From NCBI GenBank assembly GCA_963733105.1, contig CAVTCB010000010.1, positions 310,001 through 374,000 on the forward strand: DNA of 64,000 nt, written 5' to 3'. The notes below the pieces were generated by a model. That model was not told the origin of the DNA. It ran no database searches and was given only the letters and a program-made list of their open reading frames with translations. Positions 1 to 10,724 of the stretch are shown in pieces. A program made the translations under genes and the position numbers. How positions within the stretch are numbered: the first letter of the stretch is position 1; each line of letters starts with the position of its first letter. The DNA is from JAFAYN01 sp963733105. Lineage in GTDB: Bacteria > Gemmatimonadota > Gemmatimonadetes > Longimicrobiales > Longimicrobiaceae.

Positions 1-81
1 TCTCGTGGAGAGGGTGTGGAGAGAGGAGAAACCGTGGAAACCAGCCAGAGGAGAGGACTCATGAAGACGTTCGGAACCAGA

Positions 82-112
82 GGGGCGGTCCGGGACCATC
101 CGGGCCGCCCCT
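82..112. terminator. GC-rich hairpin, probable terminator
   Basis: An inverted repeat (GGGGCGGTCCGG pairing with CCGGGCCGCCCC, one G-T mismatch) lies just past the end of the minus-strand amidase gene. No clear T-run follows. It probably ends transcription of that gene or of an upstream plus-strand gene outside the window. Bases 1-81 hold no gene I can support. Confidence 0.45.
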
Positions 113-121
113 CGCCGCTTT

Positions 122-703
122 CTACTTCGCGCCCAGCTTCTTGAGCCGGGCGGCGCGGTGGACCTCCACGCGCTCCAGGAAGTGGTCCCAGGGGAAGCCC
201 TTCCCCGGGTCCGTGTGGTCGGACTTCTTGAACACCTCCGAGACCTGCGAGTGGGATACGATCCCCCTGGTGGTGCCGTCGGCCAGCTGCGCGTTGCTCA
301 GCCGGCGGACGGGGATGTCGTACTTGAGGCAGTACTGCGCCGCCGCGTTCGCCGCGTTGTTCAGGAGGAGGATCCCGAAGGGGTCGAGCCACTCCGCCGG
401 GCTCTGCTTCGCGAACCCGGCCAGCTCGAGCTGGATCCCGTCGTGGTTCGCTCCCGGGGCCGCGAAGGCCACGTCGTTGTCCATCACGCACTGCACGATG
501 CTGTCGCTGTCGATGCAGAGGTGCGCGGAGACCTGGCCCCCCGGGTTCTGGAAGAAGCGGGCGACGTTCTCGGCGGTCTTGCTGTTCTCGGGCGCCTCCA
601 TGGAGTGCACGACGATCACCCGCACCTTCCGCTTCCCTTCGATGTGCCTGAAGAACTTGGCCCGAACGACCGGGAACTTGTCGGTCTCGAACTCGTGGTC
701 CAT
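122..703 (-). CDS. N-acetylmuramoyl-L-alanine amidase / PGRP-fold protein
   Basis: About 193 residues matching the Amidase_2/PGRP fold, which in active members is a zinc enzyme cleaving the stem peptide from muramic acid. Visible family features are the early beta strand VIVVHS with the first zinc-ligand His (about residue 33), the middle AHLCID segment, and a late SHSQV / DPGKGFPW segment of the kind carrying the second His and the catalytic acid. No signal peptide is seen, so a cytoplasmic or phage-like lysis role is possible. The start at 703 is chosen because AGGAGGT lies just upstream; a longer frame to 832 is unsupported. The substrate is not shown by the sequence. Confidence 0.75.
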   Translation of the reverse strand: MDHEFETDKFPVVRAKFFRHIEGKRKVRVIVVHSMEAPENSKTAENVARFFQNPGGQVSAHLCIDSDSIVQCVMDNDVAFAAPGANHDGIQLELAGFAKQSPAEWLDPFGILLLNNAANAAAQYCLKYDIPVRRLSNAQLADGTTRGIVSHSQVSEVFKKSDHTDPGKGFPWDHFLERVEVHRAARLKKLGAK

Positions 704-734
704 GCGGCACCTCCTGTGAGGGATGGGAGACGAA

Positions 735-776
735 AAAACGGCCCCGCCCCCGGCACTGTGCCGGGATGGGGCCGTT
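735..776 (-). terminator. intrinsic terminator of the decarboxylase gene
   Basis: On the minus strand a long hairpin (AACGGCCCC paired with GGGGCCGTT, with an inner CCGGCAC/GTGCCGG stem) is followed by a run of six T. This is a textbook rho-independent terminator directly after the minus-strand decarboxylase stop at 807. Confidence 0.8.
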
Positions 777-806
777 CTCGGCCAGGTTCTCTGGTCGTGT
801 CTGAAG

Positions 807-2297
807 CTACCCGACCGCCCCCTTCCGGTCAAGCGTCGTGGGGCCTCCGGCGCCCGCCTCCGCGGCGATGTCGCGCATCGACTCCCAGAACACCCGCATG
901 TCCGCGTCCGTGAGCGCGGGGGAGAGCGCCATCCAGCGGATGCAGCGGACGCCGCCGACCTCGGTGGTGGAGATCCAGCTCCGGCCGTCGCGCACCACCG
1001 CCTCCACCACCCGGTCCTGCAGCGCGGGGAGCGCCTCCTCGGGGGTCCCCCGCGGCCGGTAGCGGAAGCAGAGCAGGTTGAGGTCGGGGGGGACCACCAC
1101 CTCCCACTCGGGGTGCTCCTCCAGGCGCGCCTCCAGCCACTCCGTCTGCGCCATGTGCCGGTCCACCGCCTCCTCGTACCAGCGCACCCCCAGCGTCTTG
1201 AGCGAGAGCCAGAGCTTGAGGGCGTCCATCCGCTTGCTCCCCACCAGCCCGTAGCGCCGGAAGTCGGTGCGGTCGTCGTCGGCGCTGGGGATGTAGACGG
1301 CGTCGGCGGAGAAGGTGCGGGGGAGCGCCTCGGGGTCGCGGGTCAGCACGGCGCCGGCGGCCATGGGGAGGAAGAACCACTTGTGCGGGTCGAAGGTGAC
1401 GGAGTCGGCCCGCTCGGTCCCGCGCAGGCGGCCGCGGTGCGCGGCGGACACCAGCGCGCCGCTCCCCCACGCGGCGTCCACGTGGTACCAGAGCCCCTCC
1501 TCCTCCGCCAGGTCGGCCAGCGCTTCCAGGGGGTCCACGGAGCCGGAGGAGGTGGTCCCCGCGATCCCCACCAGCGCGAAGGGGCGCTTCCCGGCGGCCC
1601 GGTCCTCCCGGAGCATCTCTCGCAGGGCGTCCACGCGGATGCGCGCCCGCGCGTCCACGGGGACGGCGCGCAGGGCGCCGGTGCCCAGCCCCAGGGTGGC
1701 GGCGGCCTTGCGGAAGGAGTAGTGCGCCTCGGCGGAGACGTAGAAGACGGGAGGCTCGCGGAGCGCCTGGAGGCCCCCGGCCAGCGACTCGGGGAGCCGG
1801 TGGGCCACGGCGCAGCGCAGGGCGATGAGGTTGGCGACGCTCCCCCCGCTGCAGAAGGTGCCGGAGGCGCCGGCCGGGTACCCCACCAGGTCGCAGAGCC
1901 AGCGGACCACTCGCTTCTCCACCGCGGTCCCGGTGGGGGAGTGCGACCACGCGGCCATGTTCTGGTTGAGCGCGGACACCACCACCTCGGCGAAGACGGC
2001 CGGGACGGTGGGGGTGGGATTCATCAGCCCGAAGTAGCGCGGGTGGGGGATGCGCAGCGCGTGCGCCGCCACCCGCTCGCGCACCTGGGCGAACGCCGCA
2101 TCGAACCCCATCCCTTCGCGCGGGAGGGGCTCGTCGAACAGGGCGTCGCTCTCCGCGGGGGTGATCTCCGGGGTGATGGGGGCGTCGTCCATCTCCCCGT
2201 AGTACTCCGCCATCCAGCGGGTGACCTGGTCTCCGACGCGGACGATCTCGTCCGGGTGCCACTGGCCTTGCATGTCGTTTCGGCTCGGGTTGGGCAT
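807..2297 (-). CDS. group II PLP-dependent amino-acid decarboxylase
   Basis: About 496 residues, normal for the aromatic-L-amino-acid/glutamate decarboxylase family. Family marks include the N-terminal HPRYFG segment, the glycine-rich CSGGSVANL turn that holds PLP phosphate, VDAAWG (cofactor-contacting Asp and the following loop), and DPHKWFF with the Schiff-base lysine. It removes CO2 from an amino acid, but which one cannot be read from the sequence. The start at 2297 (MPNPSR) lacks a strong ribosome site; an internal Met at 2273 is an alternative. The gene stands alone, with a terminator after it and repeat DNA in front. Tyrosine, tryptophan, DOPA and 2,4-diaminobutyrate decarboxylases are all possible assignments. 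Confidence 0.88.
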   Translation of the reverse strand: MPNPSRNDMQGQWHPDEIVRVGDQVTRWMAEYYGEMDDAPITPEITPAESDALFDEPLPREGMGFDAAFAQVRERVAAHALRIPHPRYFGLMNPTPTVPAVFAEVVVSALNQNMAAWSHSPTGTAVEKRVVRWLCDLVGYPAGASGTFCSGGSVANLIALRCAVAHRLPESLAGGLQALREPPVFYVSAEAHYSFRKAAATLGLGTGALRAVPVDARARIRVDALREMLREDRAAGKRPFALVGIAGTTSSGSVDPLEALADLAEEEGLWYHVDAAWGSGALVSAAHRGRLRGTERADSVTFDPHKWFFLPMAAGAVLTRDPEALPRTFSADAVYIPSADDDRTDFRRYGLVGSKRMDALKLWLSLKTLGVRWYEEAVDRHMAQTEWLEARLEEHPEWEVVVPPDLNLLCFRYRPRGTPEEALPALQDRVVEAVVRDGRSWISTTEVGGVRCIRWMALSPALTDADMRVFWESMRDIAAEAGAGGPTTLDRKGAVG

Positions 2298-2334
2298 CGG
2301 TGCGCGGGGTCGTCGGCGGGGTGCTCCCTGGCTA

Positions 2335-2380
2335 CCCCCCACCCCCGACCCCTCCCCCACAAGGGGGGAGGGGAGCACGG
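2335..2380. repeat. REP-like palindrome (CCCCTCCCC/GGGGAGGGG)
   Basis: A palindrome CCCCTCCCCC-ACAA-GGGGGGAGGGG followed by AGCACG. The same design (ACCCCC-n-CCCCTC stem, then AGCACG) recurs at 28056-28107, so it is a dispersed element. It lies in the 340-base gap 2298-2637, which contains only repeats. Confidence 0.55.
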
Positions 2381-2407
2381 CAACTACAGAACTACAGGTA
2401 CAATAAG

Positions 2408-2548
2408 CAGTTGCGTGAGGGATGCGAGCCCGAAGGGGCGAGACCCGCGCGGCTGTTTGCGCGGGGCTCGACTCCGTTGGACACGGTCGTATCGTGTCCT
2501 ACGGAGCCGCAGCCCGACCCCCGCGCCAGCGGGGGGCACGCCCGAACC
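2408..2548 (-). repeat. dispersed structured repeat, two-hairpin form, copy 1
   Basis: Inverse complement of the element at 24437-24573. Read on the minus strand it has a conserved flank (TCGGGCTGCGGCTCCGTA), hairpin 1 (GGACACG / CGTGTCC, 2479-2499), a GGAGTC linker, hairpin 2 (GAGC...AAACAGC...TCTC, 2440-2469), a short GCCC-CTTC-GGGC hairpin and the CATCCCTCACGCAACT tail. Stem bases differ from the other copy in a compensatory way while the loops and linkers are kept. Confidence 0.75.
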
Positions 2549-2637
2549 CTGCCGGAAAAGCCCAATCTAACGAAGATGGTACGGGGCGTGCGACCGCCCC
2601 CGCGACGCATCGCGACCCAACAGACACGGGAGGGAAA

Positions 2638-4457
<1,820 letters not shown>

Positions 4458-4546
4458 TCCCCTCCGGTTGACGCCCGCGCTATCTTGCCTCCGGGGCGCG
4501 GCGTTCGGCCATGCCCCGCCGGTTCCTCATCCCCGAGCCCCGACCC

Positions 4547-6210
4547 ATGGCGAAGCCGGTCCTGCTGACGGTGGACGACGACCCGGACGTGCTGCGCGCG
4601 GTGGAGCGCGACCTGCGGCGGCACTACGGCGGCGAGTTCCGGGTGATCCGCGCCGACGGCGGGGAGTCCGCGCTGGAGGCGCTGCGCGGGATCAAGCAGC
4701 GCGGCGACGCGGTGGCCCTCTTCCTGGTGGACCAGCGGATGCCCCGGATGAGCGGGGTGGAGCTGCTGGAGCGCGCCATCCCCCTCTTCCCCGACGCCAA
4801 GCGCGTCCTGCTGACGGCGTACGCGGACACCGACGCGGCCATCCGCGCCATCAACCGGCACGCGCGTCGACTACTACCTGCTCAAGCCGTGGGACCCCCC
4901 GGAGGAGCAGCTCTACCCCGTGCTGGACGACCTCCTGGACGACTGGCGCGCCGGGCACCGCCCGGCCCACGAGGGGGTGCGGGTGGTGGGGCACCGCTGG
5001 TCGCCGCGGTCGCACGGGCTCAAGGACTTCCTGGCCCGCAACGGGGTGCCCTACACCTGGCTGGACGTGGAGGCCGGGCGGGAAGCCTGCGACCTCCTGG
5101 AGCAGACGGGGCTGGCGGAGGCGCGCCTCCCGGTGGTCCTCCTCCCGGACGGCTCGCCCCTGGAGGACCCCTCGCTCGCCGAGCTGGCGGAGCGGGTGGG
5201 GTTCCAGATGAAGCCGGAGCTCCCGTTCTACGACCTGGCCATCGTGGGCGGCGGGCCGGCCGGGCTGGCGGCCGCGGTGTACGGCGCCTCGGAGGGGCTG
5301 CGGACGCTCCTGCATCGAGCGCGAGGCGGCGGGGGGACAGGCGGGGCAGAGCTCGCGCATCGAGAACTACCTGGGCTTCCCGGCCGGGCTCTCGGGCGCG
5401 GACCTGGCGCGCCGCGCGGTGGCCCAGGCGCGCAAGTTCGGGGTGGAGATCCTGAGCCCGCTGGAGGTGTGCGGGCTCCGGCTGGACGGCCCCTACCGCC
5501 ACCTGCAGATGCGCGACGGGAGCGAGATCTCCTGCCACTCGCTCATCATCACCTCGGGGGTGTCGTACCGGAAGCTGGACGTCCCCGGGGTGGAGCGGCT
5601 CACGGGGGCGGGGATCTACTACGGCGCGGCCATGACCGAGGCCATGTCGTGCCGCGACGTGGGGGTGTACGTGGTGGGCGGGGGGAACTCGGCGGGGCAG
5701 GCGGCGATGTTCTTTTCCCGCTACGCCTCGCAGGTGAGCATCCTGGTGCGGGGCGAGGGGCTGGCCTCCTCCATGTCGCGCTACCTGATCGACCAGATCG
5801 AGGAGACCCCCAACGTGGACGTGCGCCCCTTCACCCGCGTGGCGGAGGCGCACGGGGAGGAGCACCTGGAGGGGCTCACCCTCCTGCACTCGGACACGGG
5901 GGAGACGGAGACCGTCCCCGCGACGGCGCTCTTCGTCTTCATCGGCGCGGCGCCGCGCACCGACTGGCTGGAGGGGACGGTGGAGCGCGACCGCTACGGC
6001 TTCATCCCCACCGGGCCGGACCTGATGCGCGACGGGAAGCGCCCCCGCGGCTGGACGGCGGACCGCGACCCCTACCTCCTGGAGGCCAGCGTCCCCGGGG
6101 TGTTCGCCGCGGGGGACGTGCGCGCCGGCTCGGTGAAGCGGGTGGCGTCCGGGGTGGGGGAGGGCGCCATCGCCGTCTCCCTGGTCCACCCGTACCTGGC
6201 GAAGCTGTGA
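4547..6210 (+). CDS. response regulator fused to thioredoxin-reductase-like flavoprotein (frameshifted)
   Basis: About 555 residues. Residues 1-130 are a receiver domain (VDDDP acidic pocket, LVDQRMP phospho-Asp, LLTAYAD, then DYYLLKPW). Residues 130-220 form a linker with a thioredoxin-like look (HGLKDFLARNGVPYTWLD). From about 225 it is a thioredoxin-reductase-like FAD/NAD(P)H domain: VGGGPAGLAAA, GQAGQSSRIENY, VVGGGNSAGQAA and the C-terminal FAAGDVR. No CxxC redox pair is seen where TrxR has one (the text reads ITSGVSYRKL), so it may not reduce thioredoxin. Two extra bases, near 4860 and at 5313, break the frame. The stop overlaps the kinase start, so the two are made together. Confidence 0.85.
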
Positions 6211-7595
6211 GGGCCCTGGAGCCGCAGCCCGCGCGGCTGCCGGAGATCGCGCTCCTGGCCGACCTCCCCCCGGAGCAGCTCGCCTGGTTCGCGGAGCACG
6301 GGGAGTGGGTGGAGTTCGACCACGGCGAGGTGGTCTTCGCCCGCGGCGACCCGGCGGACGCCATGGTGCTGGTCCTGGACGGGGAGGTGCAGATCGCGCC
6401 GCCGGGACGCGGGGGACGAGGTGATCTTCCGCGCCCGCCCGGGGGAGATCTCCGGGGTCCTCCCCTTCTCCCGCATGACGGAGTACGTGGGGACCGCGCG
6501 CGCCTTCGGCACGGTGCGCATGGTGCGCGTGCGCCGCGAGCGGTTCCCGGAGATGCTGCGCGCCGTCCCGGAGCTGGAGCCGCGGCTGGTGTTCCTGATG
6601 ACCGACCGGGTGCGCGAGACCACCCGGCGCGACCAGCAGCACGAGAAGCTGACGGCGCTGGGGCGCCTTTCCGCGGGGCTGGCGCACGAGCTGAACAACC
6701 CCGCCGCCGCGGCCCGCCGCGCCGCCGCGGGGCTGGGGGAGGCGCTCACGGACGCGCAGCGGCGCACCGCCGTCCTGGCCGAGAAGCTGGGCTCGGCCGG
6801 GGTGCTGGCGCTGGAGGAGCACCTGCGCGGCCTGGAGCCGCCCCCCGCCGCCGACCCGCTGGCCCGCAGCGACCAGGAGGAGGTGGTGGCGGAGTGGCTG
6901 GAGCGAGCACGGGGTGGACGACGGGTGGTCCGTCTCCCCCACGCTGGTGGAGGCGGGGGTGGACACTCCCTGCCTGGAGGAGCTGGCCGCCGACTCGGAC
7001 GGGGCGCTCCCCGAGACGCTGCGCTGGCTGGAGGCCACGCTCCGCGTGCGGCAGCTCCTGGGGATGGTGGAGGGGAGCACCGCGCGCATCTCCACCCTGG
7101 TGGGGGCGGTGAAGAGCTACACCTACATGGACCAGGCGCCCCGGCAGGAGGTGGACGTGCACCAGGGGCTGGAGAGCACGCTCACCCTGCTGGGGCACAA
7201 GCTGCGCGGGCATCACGGTGGAGCGCGACTACCGGCGCGACCTCCCCCGCGTCCCCGCGTACGGGGGCGACCTGAACCAGGTGTGGACCAACCTGGTGGA
7301 CAACGCCGCCGACGCCATGGCCGGCACCGGGACGCTGCGGGTGCGCACCGCGCTGGACGGGGGCTGGGCGGTGGTGGAGATCGGGGACACCGGGCCCGGG
7401 ATCTCCGCGGAGCTGCGGGAGCGGATCTGGGACCCGTTCTTCACCACCAAGGAGCCGGGGAAGGGGACCGGGCTGGGGCTGGACATCTCCCGCCGCATCG
7501 TGGTGGACAAGCACGGCGGGGAGATGGAGGTGGACTCCGTGCCGGGGGACACCCGCTTCCGGGTGCGCCTCCCCCTGGCGGCCGGCCCGGCGTGA
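6207..7595 (+). CDS. cyclic-nucleotide-binding sensor histidine kinase (frameshifted)
   Basis: The GTG start overlaps the preceding stop (GTGA). The N-terminal ~140 residues are a cNMP-binding/CRP-type beta roll (GEVVFARGDPADAMVLVLDGEV). Next comes a dimerisation helix with the H-box LSAGLAHELNNP, then an HATPase domain with N-box NLVDNAADAM, G1 DTGPGIS and G2 GKGTGLGL. No transmembrane helix is visible, so it is a soluble kinase. Extra single bases near 6405, 6904 and at 7211 split the frame into four pieces that join into one clean kinase. It is the natural partner of the receiver domain in the upstream flavoprotein. Confidence 0.85.
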
Positions 7596-7626
7596 CGGGC
7601 TCCGAACCCTCGAACCAGGAGGCGCC

Positions 7627-7884
7627 ATGAAGAAGTGCACGCACACCGACCAGATCCGGGACGTCGCTCCCCGGACGCCCGGGGGGTGCGAGGAGTGCCT
7701 GGCGAGCGGCGACTGGTGGGTACACCTGCGGGTGTGCCTGAGCTGCGGCCACGTGGGGTGCTGCGACTCCTCGCCGAACCGGCACGCCACCAAGCACTAC
7801 CACGCCACCGAGCACCCCATCGTGCAGAGCTTCGAGCCGGGGGAGGAGTGGCGCTGGTGCTACGCCGACCAGGTGGAGGTATGA
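7627..7884 (+). CDS. UBP-type zinc-finger protein
   Basis: An 85-residue intact protein with a strong AGGAGG site. Cys and His residues follow the ZnF-UBP pattern (CTH, CEECL, CLSCGHVGCCD, then HATKHYHATEHPIV). In eukaryotes this fold binds the free C-terminus of ubiquitin; in bacteria the partner is unknown. Its position directly after the flavoprotein/kinase pair agrees with a three-gene redox signalling unit. It overlaps the next gene by ATGA. Confidence 0.85.
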   Translation: MKKCTHTDQIRDVAPRTPGGCEECLASGDWWVHLRVCLSCGHVGCCDSSPNRHATKHYHATEHPIVQSFEPGEEWRWCYADQVEV

Positions 7885-9473
7885 GCCGACCGACGTGCGT
7901 CTCCGGGGTCCTCGCGGTCCTCCTCGCCGCGCTCCCCGCGGCGGCCCAGACCCGCGCCCCCGCGCCGCCGCCCGAGCCGCCGCGGCTGGTGCTCCTCCTC
8001 ACCGTGGACCAGCTCCGCCCCGACTACTTCGAGCGCTGGGGCCCCCAGCTCCAGGGCGGCCTGGCCCGCCTGTACCGGGGCGGGGCGGTGTTCACCCGCG
8101 CCTACCAGGACCACGCCGTCACCGAGACGGCGCCGGGGCACGCCAGCACCCTCTCCGGCCGCTTCCCGCGGAGCACCGGGATCGTGACGAACGCCGCCGG
8201 GGTGAGCGACCCGCAGGCGCCGCTCCTGGGCGGCGGGGGGCCGGGGGCGTCGCCCTTCCGCTTCCGCGGGAGCACGCTCACGGACTGGATGCGCCTGCGC
8301 GACCCCCGGGTCCGCGCGCTCTCCGTGTCCCGCAAGGACCGCGGGGCCATCCTCCCCCTGGGGCGCGCCAAGCAGGAGGCGTTCTGGTACGCCTCGGACG
8401 GGCGCTTCACCACCAGCACCTACTACGCGGACACCCTCCCCGTCTGGGTGCGGCGCTTCAACGAGCGCCGCGTCCCGCAGGGGATGGCGGGGCGGGCGTG
8501 GACCCTCCTCCTCCCGGCCTCCGCCTACCCGGAGCCGGACAGCGTCCCGGCGGAGAGCGCGGGGCGGGACTTCACCTTCCCGCACGCCCTCCCCTCCGAC
8601 CCGCAGCAGGCCGCGTCCCGGTTCCCCGAGTTCCCCTGGATGGACCAGCTCACGCTGGACGCCGCGCTGGCCGGGATGGACGAGATGAAGCTGGGCGCCG
8701 GTCCGCAGACGGACGTGCTGGCGGTCTCTCTCTCCACCACCGACGCCGTGGGGCACCGCTACGGCCCCGACTCGCGCGAGATCCACGACCAGGTGCTCCG
8801 GCTGGACCGCATGCTGGGGGCGTTCCTGGACTCGCTGTACACGCGGGTGGACCCGTCGCGCGTGGCGATCGCGCTCACGGCGGACCACGGCGTGGCCTCG
8901 TACCCGGAGGTGCGCCCGGGGGGCGCGGCGGCGGCCGGGTACCACGTGGACCCGTCGGGGGTGATGGCCGCGACGCGGCGGACGCTCGCGGCGGCGGGGG
9001 TGGACACCCTGGCCGTCGACTTCGACCCCGGGCTGCTGTTCGTGGACCGCGACGCCTTCCGCGGAGGGCGGGTGAGCGCCGACTCGGTGCTGCGGCAGGT
9101 GGCGGCGGGGATGCGGCGGCTCCCCGGGGTGCTCCGGGTGGACCGGGTGGCCGACCTGCCCCGGGCGGACACCGTCCGCGACGCGATCGCGCGGCGGTGG
9201 CTCCACATGATCCCGCCGGACGTGCCGGTGGAGCTGGTGGTGACGCTGAAGCCGGGGCACGTGTGGGGGCGCGCCACCTACGCGCAGCACGGGGCGCCGC
9301 ACGACTACGACGCGCAGGTGCCGGTGATCTTCTACGGGCCGTGGTTCAGGACCGGCCGGTATTCGCAGATGGCGCGGGTGGTGGACATCGGGCCGACTCT
9401 CGCCCGTGTGGTGGGGGTGCGGCCGACGGAGCGGCTGGACGGGCGGGTGCTGGAGGCGGCGCTGCTCCGGTGA
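7881..9473 (+). CDS. secreted alkaline-phosphatase-superfamily phosphatase/phosphodiesterase
   Basis: About 530 residues with a Sec signal peptide (LAVLLAALPAAAQ). This is the PafA/nucleotide-pyrophosphatase type. Metal-site motifs are VDQLRPDYF, ETAPGHAS (Thr nucleophile), STTDAVGHRYGP, TADHGVASYPE and HGAPHDYDAQVPVIFYG. The likely role is periplasmic phosphate release from phosphomonoesters or diesters. The start is the ATG overlapping the upstream TGA, giving the signal peptide at the right place. The last 47 bases are copied again at 10337-10383. Confidence 0.88.
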   Translation: MSRPTCVSGVLAVLLAALPAAAQTRAPAPPPEPPRLVLLLTVDQLRPDYFERWGPQLQGGLARLYRGGAVFTRAYQDHAVTETAPGHASTLSGRFPRSTGIVTNAAGVSDPQAPLLGGGGPGASPFRFRGSTLTDWMRLRDPRVRALSVSRKDRGAILPLGRAKQEAFWYASDGRFTTSTYYADTLPVWVRRFNERRVPQGMAGRAWTLLLPASAYPEPDSVPAESAGRDFTFPHALPSDPQQAASRFPEFPWMDQLTLDAALAGMDEMKLGAGPQTDVLAVSLSTTDAVGHRYGPDSREIHDQVLRLDRMLGAFLDSLYTRVDPSRVAIALTADHGVASYPEVRPGGAAAAGYHVDPSGVMAATRRTLAAAGVDTLAVDFDPGLLFVDRDAFRGGRVSADSVLRQVAAGMRRLPGVLRVDRVADLPRADTVRDAIARRWLHMIPPDVPVELVVTLKPGHVWGRATYAQHGAPHDYDAQVPVIFYGPWFRTGRYSQMARVVDIGPTLARVVGVRPTERLDGRVLEAALLR

Positions 9474-9487
9474 GTCGTTCCGGTGGG

Positions 9488-9580
9488 GCCGCCCCGGAGG
9501 GAGCCCCGCCAAACTGCCGGCGGGTCTCCCTCCGTCACGGATCATAGGGGTACTGCGGGAACTACAACCACACTCACCGG
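9488..9580 (+). repeat. dispersed structured repeat, single-hairpin copy with long tail
   Basis: A 15-bp stem GGAGGGAG-C-CCCGCC paired with GGCGGG-T-CTCCCTCC around the AAACTGC loop, one C-T mismatch. It is followed by the conserved tail CCGTCACGGATCATA, GGTACTGCGGGAACTRCAACC and CACTCACCGGCG, also seen at 10515-10566. It lies between the phosphatase and the first MNT gene. Confidence 0.75.
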
Positions 9581-9705
9581 CGAACCTTGCCCTACGGCGG
9601 AAGTTGCACTTCGGCTCCTCGCTGTAATGCTGTGCGGTTGGTCGGATTCATGCTAGCTTGGAGAGTGAGCCGGCAGGCATCCACCCGTATCCGATCGGCC
9701 CCACA

Positions 9706-9999
9706 ATGAGTCGCGACGAAGCTCTCACGATCCTGCGGGCCCATGCGGAGGATTTGCGGTCATCCTTCGGCGTCAGCTCCCTCTCGCTCTTCGGCTCCAC
9801 TGTTCGGGACGAGGCGGGGCCCGAGAGCGACGTGGACGTGCTGGTCGAGTTCGAGAAGACCACCGACTTGTTCGAGTTCGTCCGCTTGCAGATGCACCTC
9901 GAGGCCATCTTCGGCCGGAAGGTGGACCTGGTGATGCCTGATGCGCTCAAGCATCAGCTCCGCGACGGCATCCTCGGCGAGGCCATCCGTGCCGCCTAG
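9706..9999 (+). CDS. MNT-type nucleotidyltransferase antitoxin, copy 1
   Basis: A 97-residue minimal nucleotidyltransferase. The GS-x10-DxD active-site motif is visible as FGSTVRDEAGPESDVDV, with the later conserved acidic residue in GRKVDLV. In known MNT/HEPN pairs the MNT protein neutralises its partner by adding AMP to the HEPN protein. The ATG at 9706 is chosen because the homology begins at SRDEAL; an upstream TTG is possible. It overlaps the HEPN gene by 11 bases. It is a near-copy of the gene at 10725. Confidence 0.85.
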   Translation: MSRDEALTILRAHAEDLRSSFGVSSLSLFGSTVRDEAGPESDVDVLVEFEKTTDLFEFVRLQMHLEAIFGRKVDLVMPDALKHQLRDGILGEAIRAA

Positions 10000-10330
10000 G
10001 GAGTGGCGGCTGCGCGTGGAGGACATCCTGGAATGCATCGCCAAGATCGAGCGATACACCGCCGGTATGACGCTGGAGTCGTTCGAGGCCGACGAGATGA
10101 AGGTGGACGCCGTCATGCGGAACTTCACGGTCATCGGCGAGGCGGCCAGGCACGTCCCGGCGGAGATCGAGGCGCGGCATCCCGACGTTCCCTGGGCCGA
10201 GATGCGGGGGATGCGAAACGTGATCGTGCACGAGTACTCCAGCGTCAACGTAAGCGTCGTCTGGCAGACACTGCAGCAGAGGCTTCCTCCGCTCGCTCCC
10301 AGGCTCCGCCGGGTGCTGGAGGAGGGATAG
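9989..10330 (+). CDS. HEPN-domain ribonuclease toxin, copy 1
   Basis: A 113-residue all-helical HEPN (DUF86-type) protein. The diagnostic R-x4-H catalytic motif reads RNVIVH within GMRNVIVHEY. HEPN toxins of this type cleave RNA as dimers. The GTG start (VPPREW) lies inside the end of the MNT gene, a common coupled arrangement. The paralogue at 11008 has the same start sequence. Confidence 0.85.
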   Translation: MPPREWRLRVEDILECIAKIERYTAGMTLESFEADEMKVDAVMRNFTVIGEAARHVPAEIEARHPDVPWAEMRGMRNVIVHEYSSVNVSVVWQTLQQRLPPLAPRLRRVLEEG

Positions 10331-10336
10331 GATCAA

Positions 10337-10383
10337 GACGGAGCGGCTGGACGGGCGGGTGCTGGAGGCGGCGCTGCTTCGGT
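10337..10383 (+). repeat. duplicated 3' tail of the phosphatase gene
   Basis: These 47 bases repeat 9425-9471, the end of the phosphatase gene (encoding TERLDGRVLEAALLR), with one mismatch and followed by TAA where the original has TGA. It is non-functional here and marks the junction of a tandem duplication that created the second MNT/HEPN pair. Confidence 0.85.
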
Positions 10384-10396
10384 AAGCTCGGTGCTT

Positions 10397-10566
10397 GGGG
10401 CCGCTCCGGAGCCCGGCAAACGGCGCCGGTCTCCTGCGCGGGGGCGGTGAGCCTCGCAAACCGCGCGAGTCTCCCCGCCCCGGAGTGAGCCAGCCGAAAC
10501 AGCCCGGCTGTCTCCCTCCGTCACGGATCATACGGGTACTGCGGGAACTGCAACCACACTCACCGG
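10397..10566 (+). repeat. dispersed structured repeat, three-hairpin array
   Basis: Three successive hairpins of one design: 10409-10433 (stem CCGGC/GCCGG, loop AAACGGC), 10449-10473 (CTCGC/GCGAG, loop AAACCGC) and 10487-10514 (CAGCCG/CGGCTG, loop AAACAGC). Each is framed by GAGC at the left and TCTC at the right. The same conserved tail as at 9525-9580 follows. A close copy lies at 27899-28045. This fills most of the gap between HEPN1 and MNT2. Confidence 0.8.
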
Positions 10567-10724
10567 CGTCTCCGGCTTCATGGCCGGAGCCTGCGCTTCA
10601 GCTCTTTCCTCCGGTCGATCCAGTCACGCACCCAGGCCACCTGCTCGATGCTGTGCCGCTGGTCGGCTTCGTGCTAGCTTTGGAAGTGAGCCAGTACGCA
10701 TCCACTCGTGCCGCTCGGTTCTCC

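Noticed and set aside
61..144. 28-codon frame starting MKTFGTRG after GAGGAGAGG
   Set aside because: It runs through a terminator-like hairpin and into the end of the amidase gene on the other strand; no support besides the ribosome-site-like sequence.
10397..10530. Three regularly spaced hairpins as a CRISPR array or integron attC cluster
   Set aside because: Units are not identical repeats with unique spacers, there is no cas or integrase gene, and the attC core sites (RYYYAAC/GTTRRRY) are absent. Stems covary, which fits neither.
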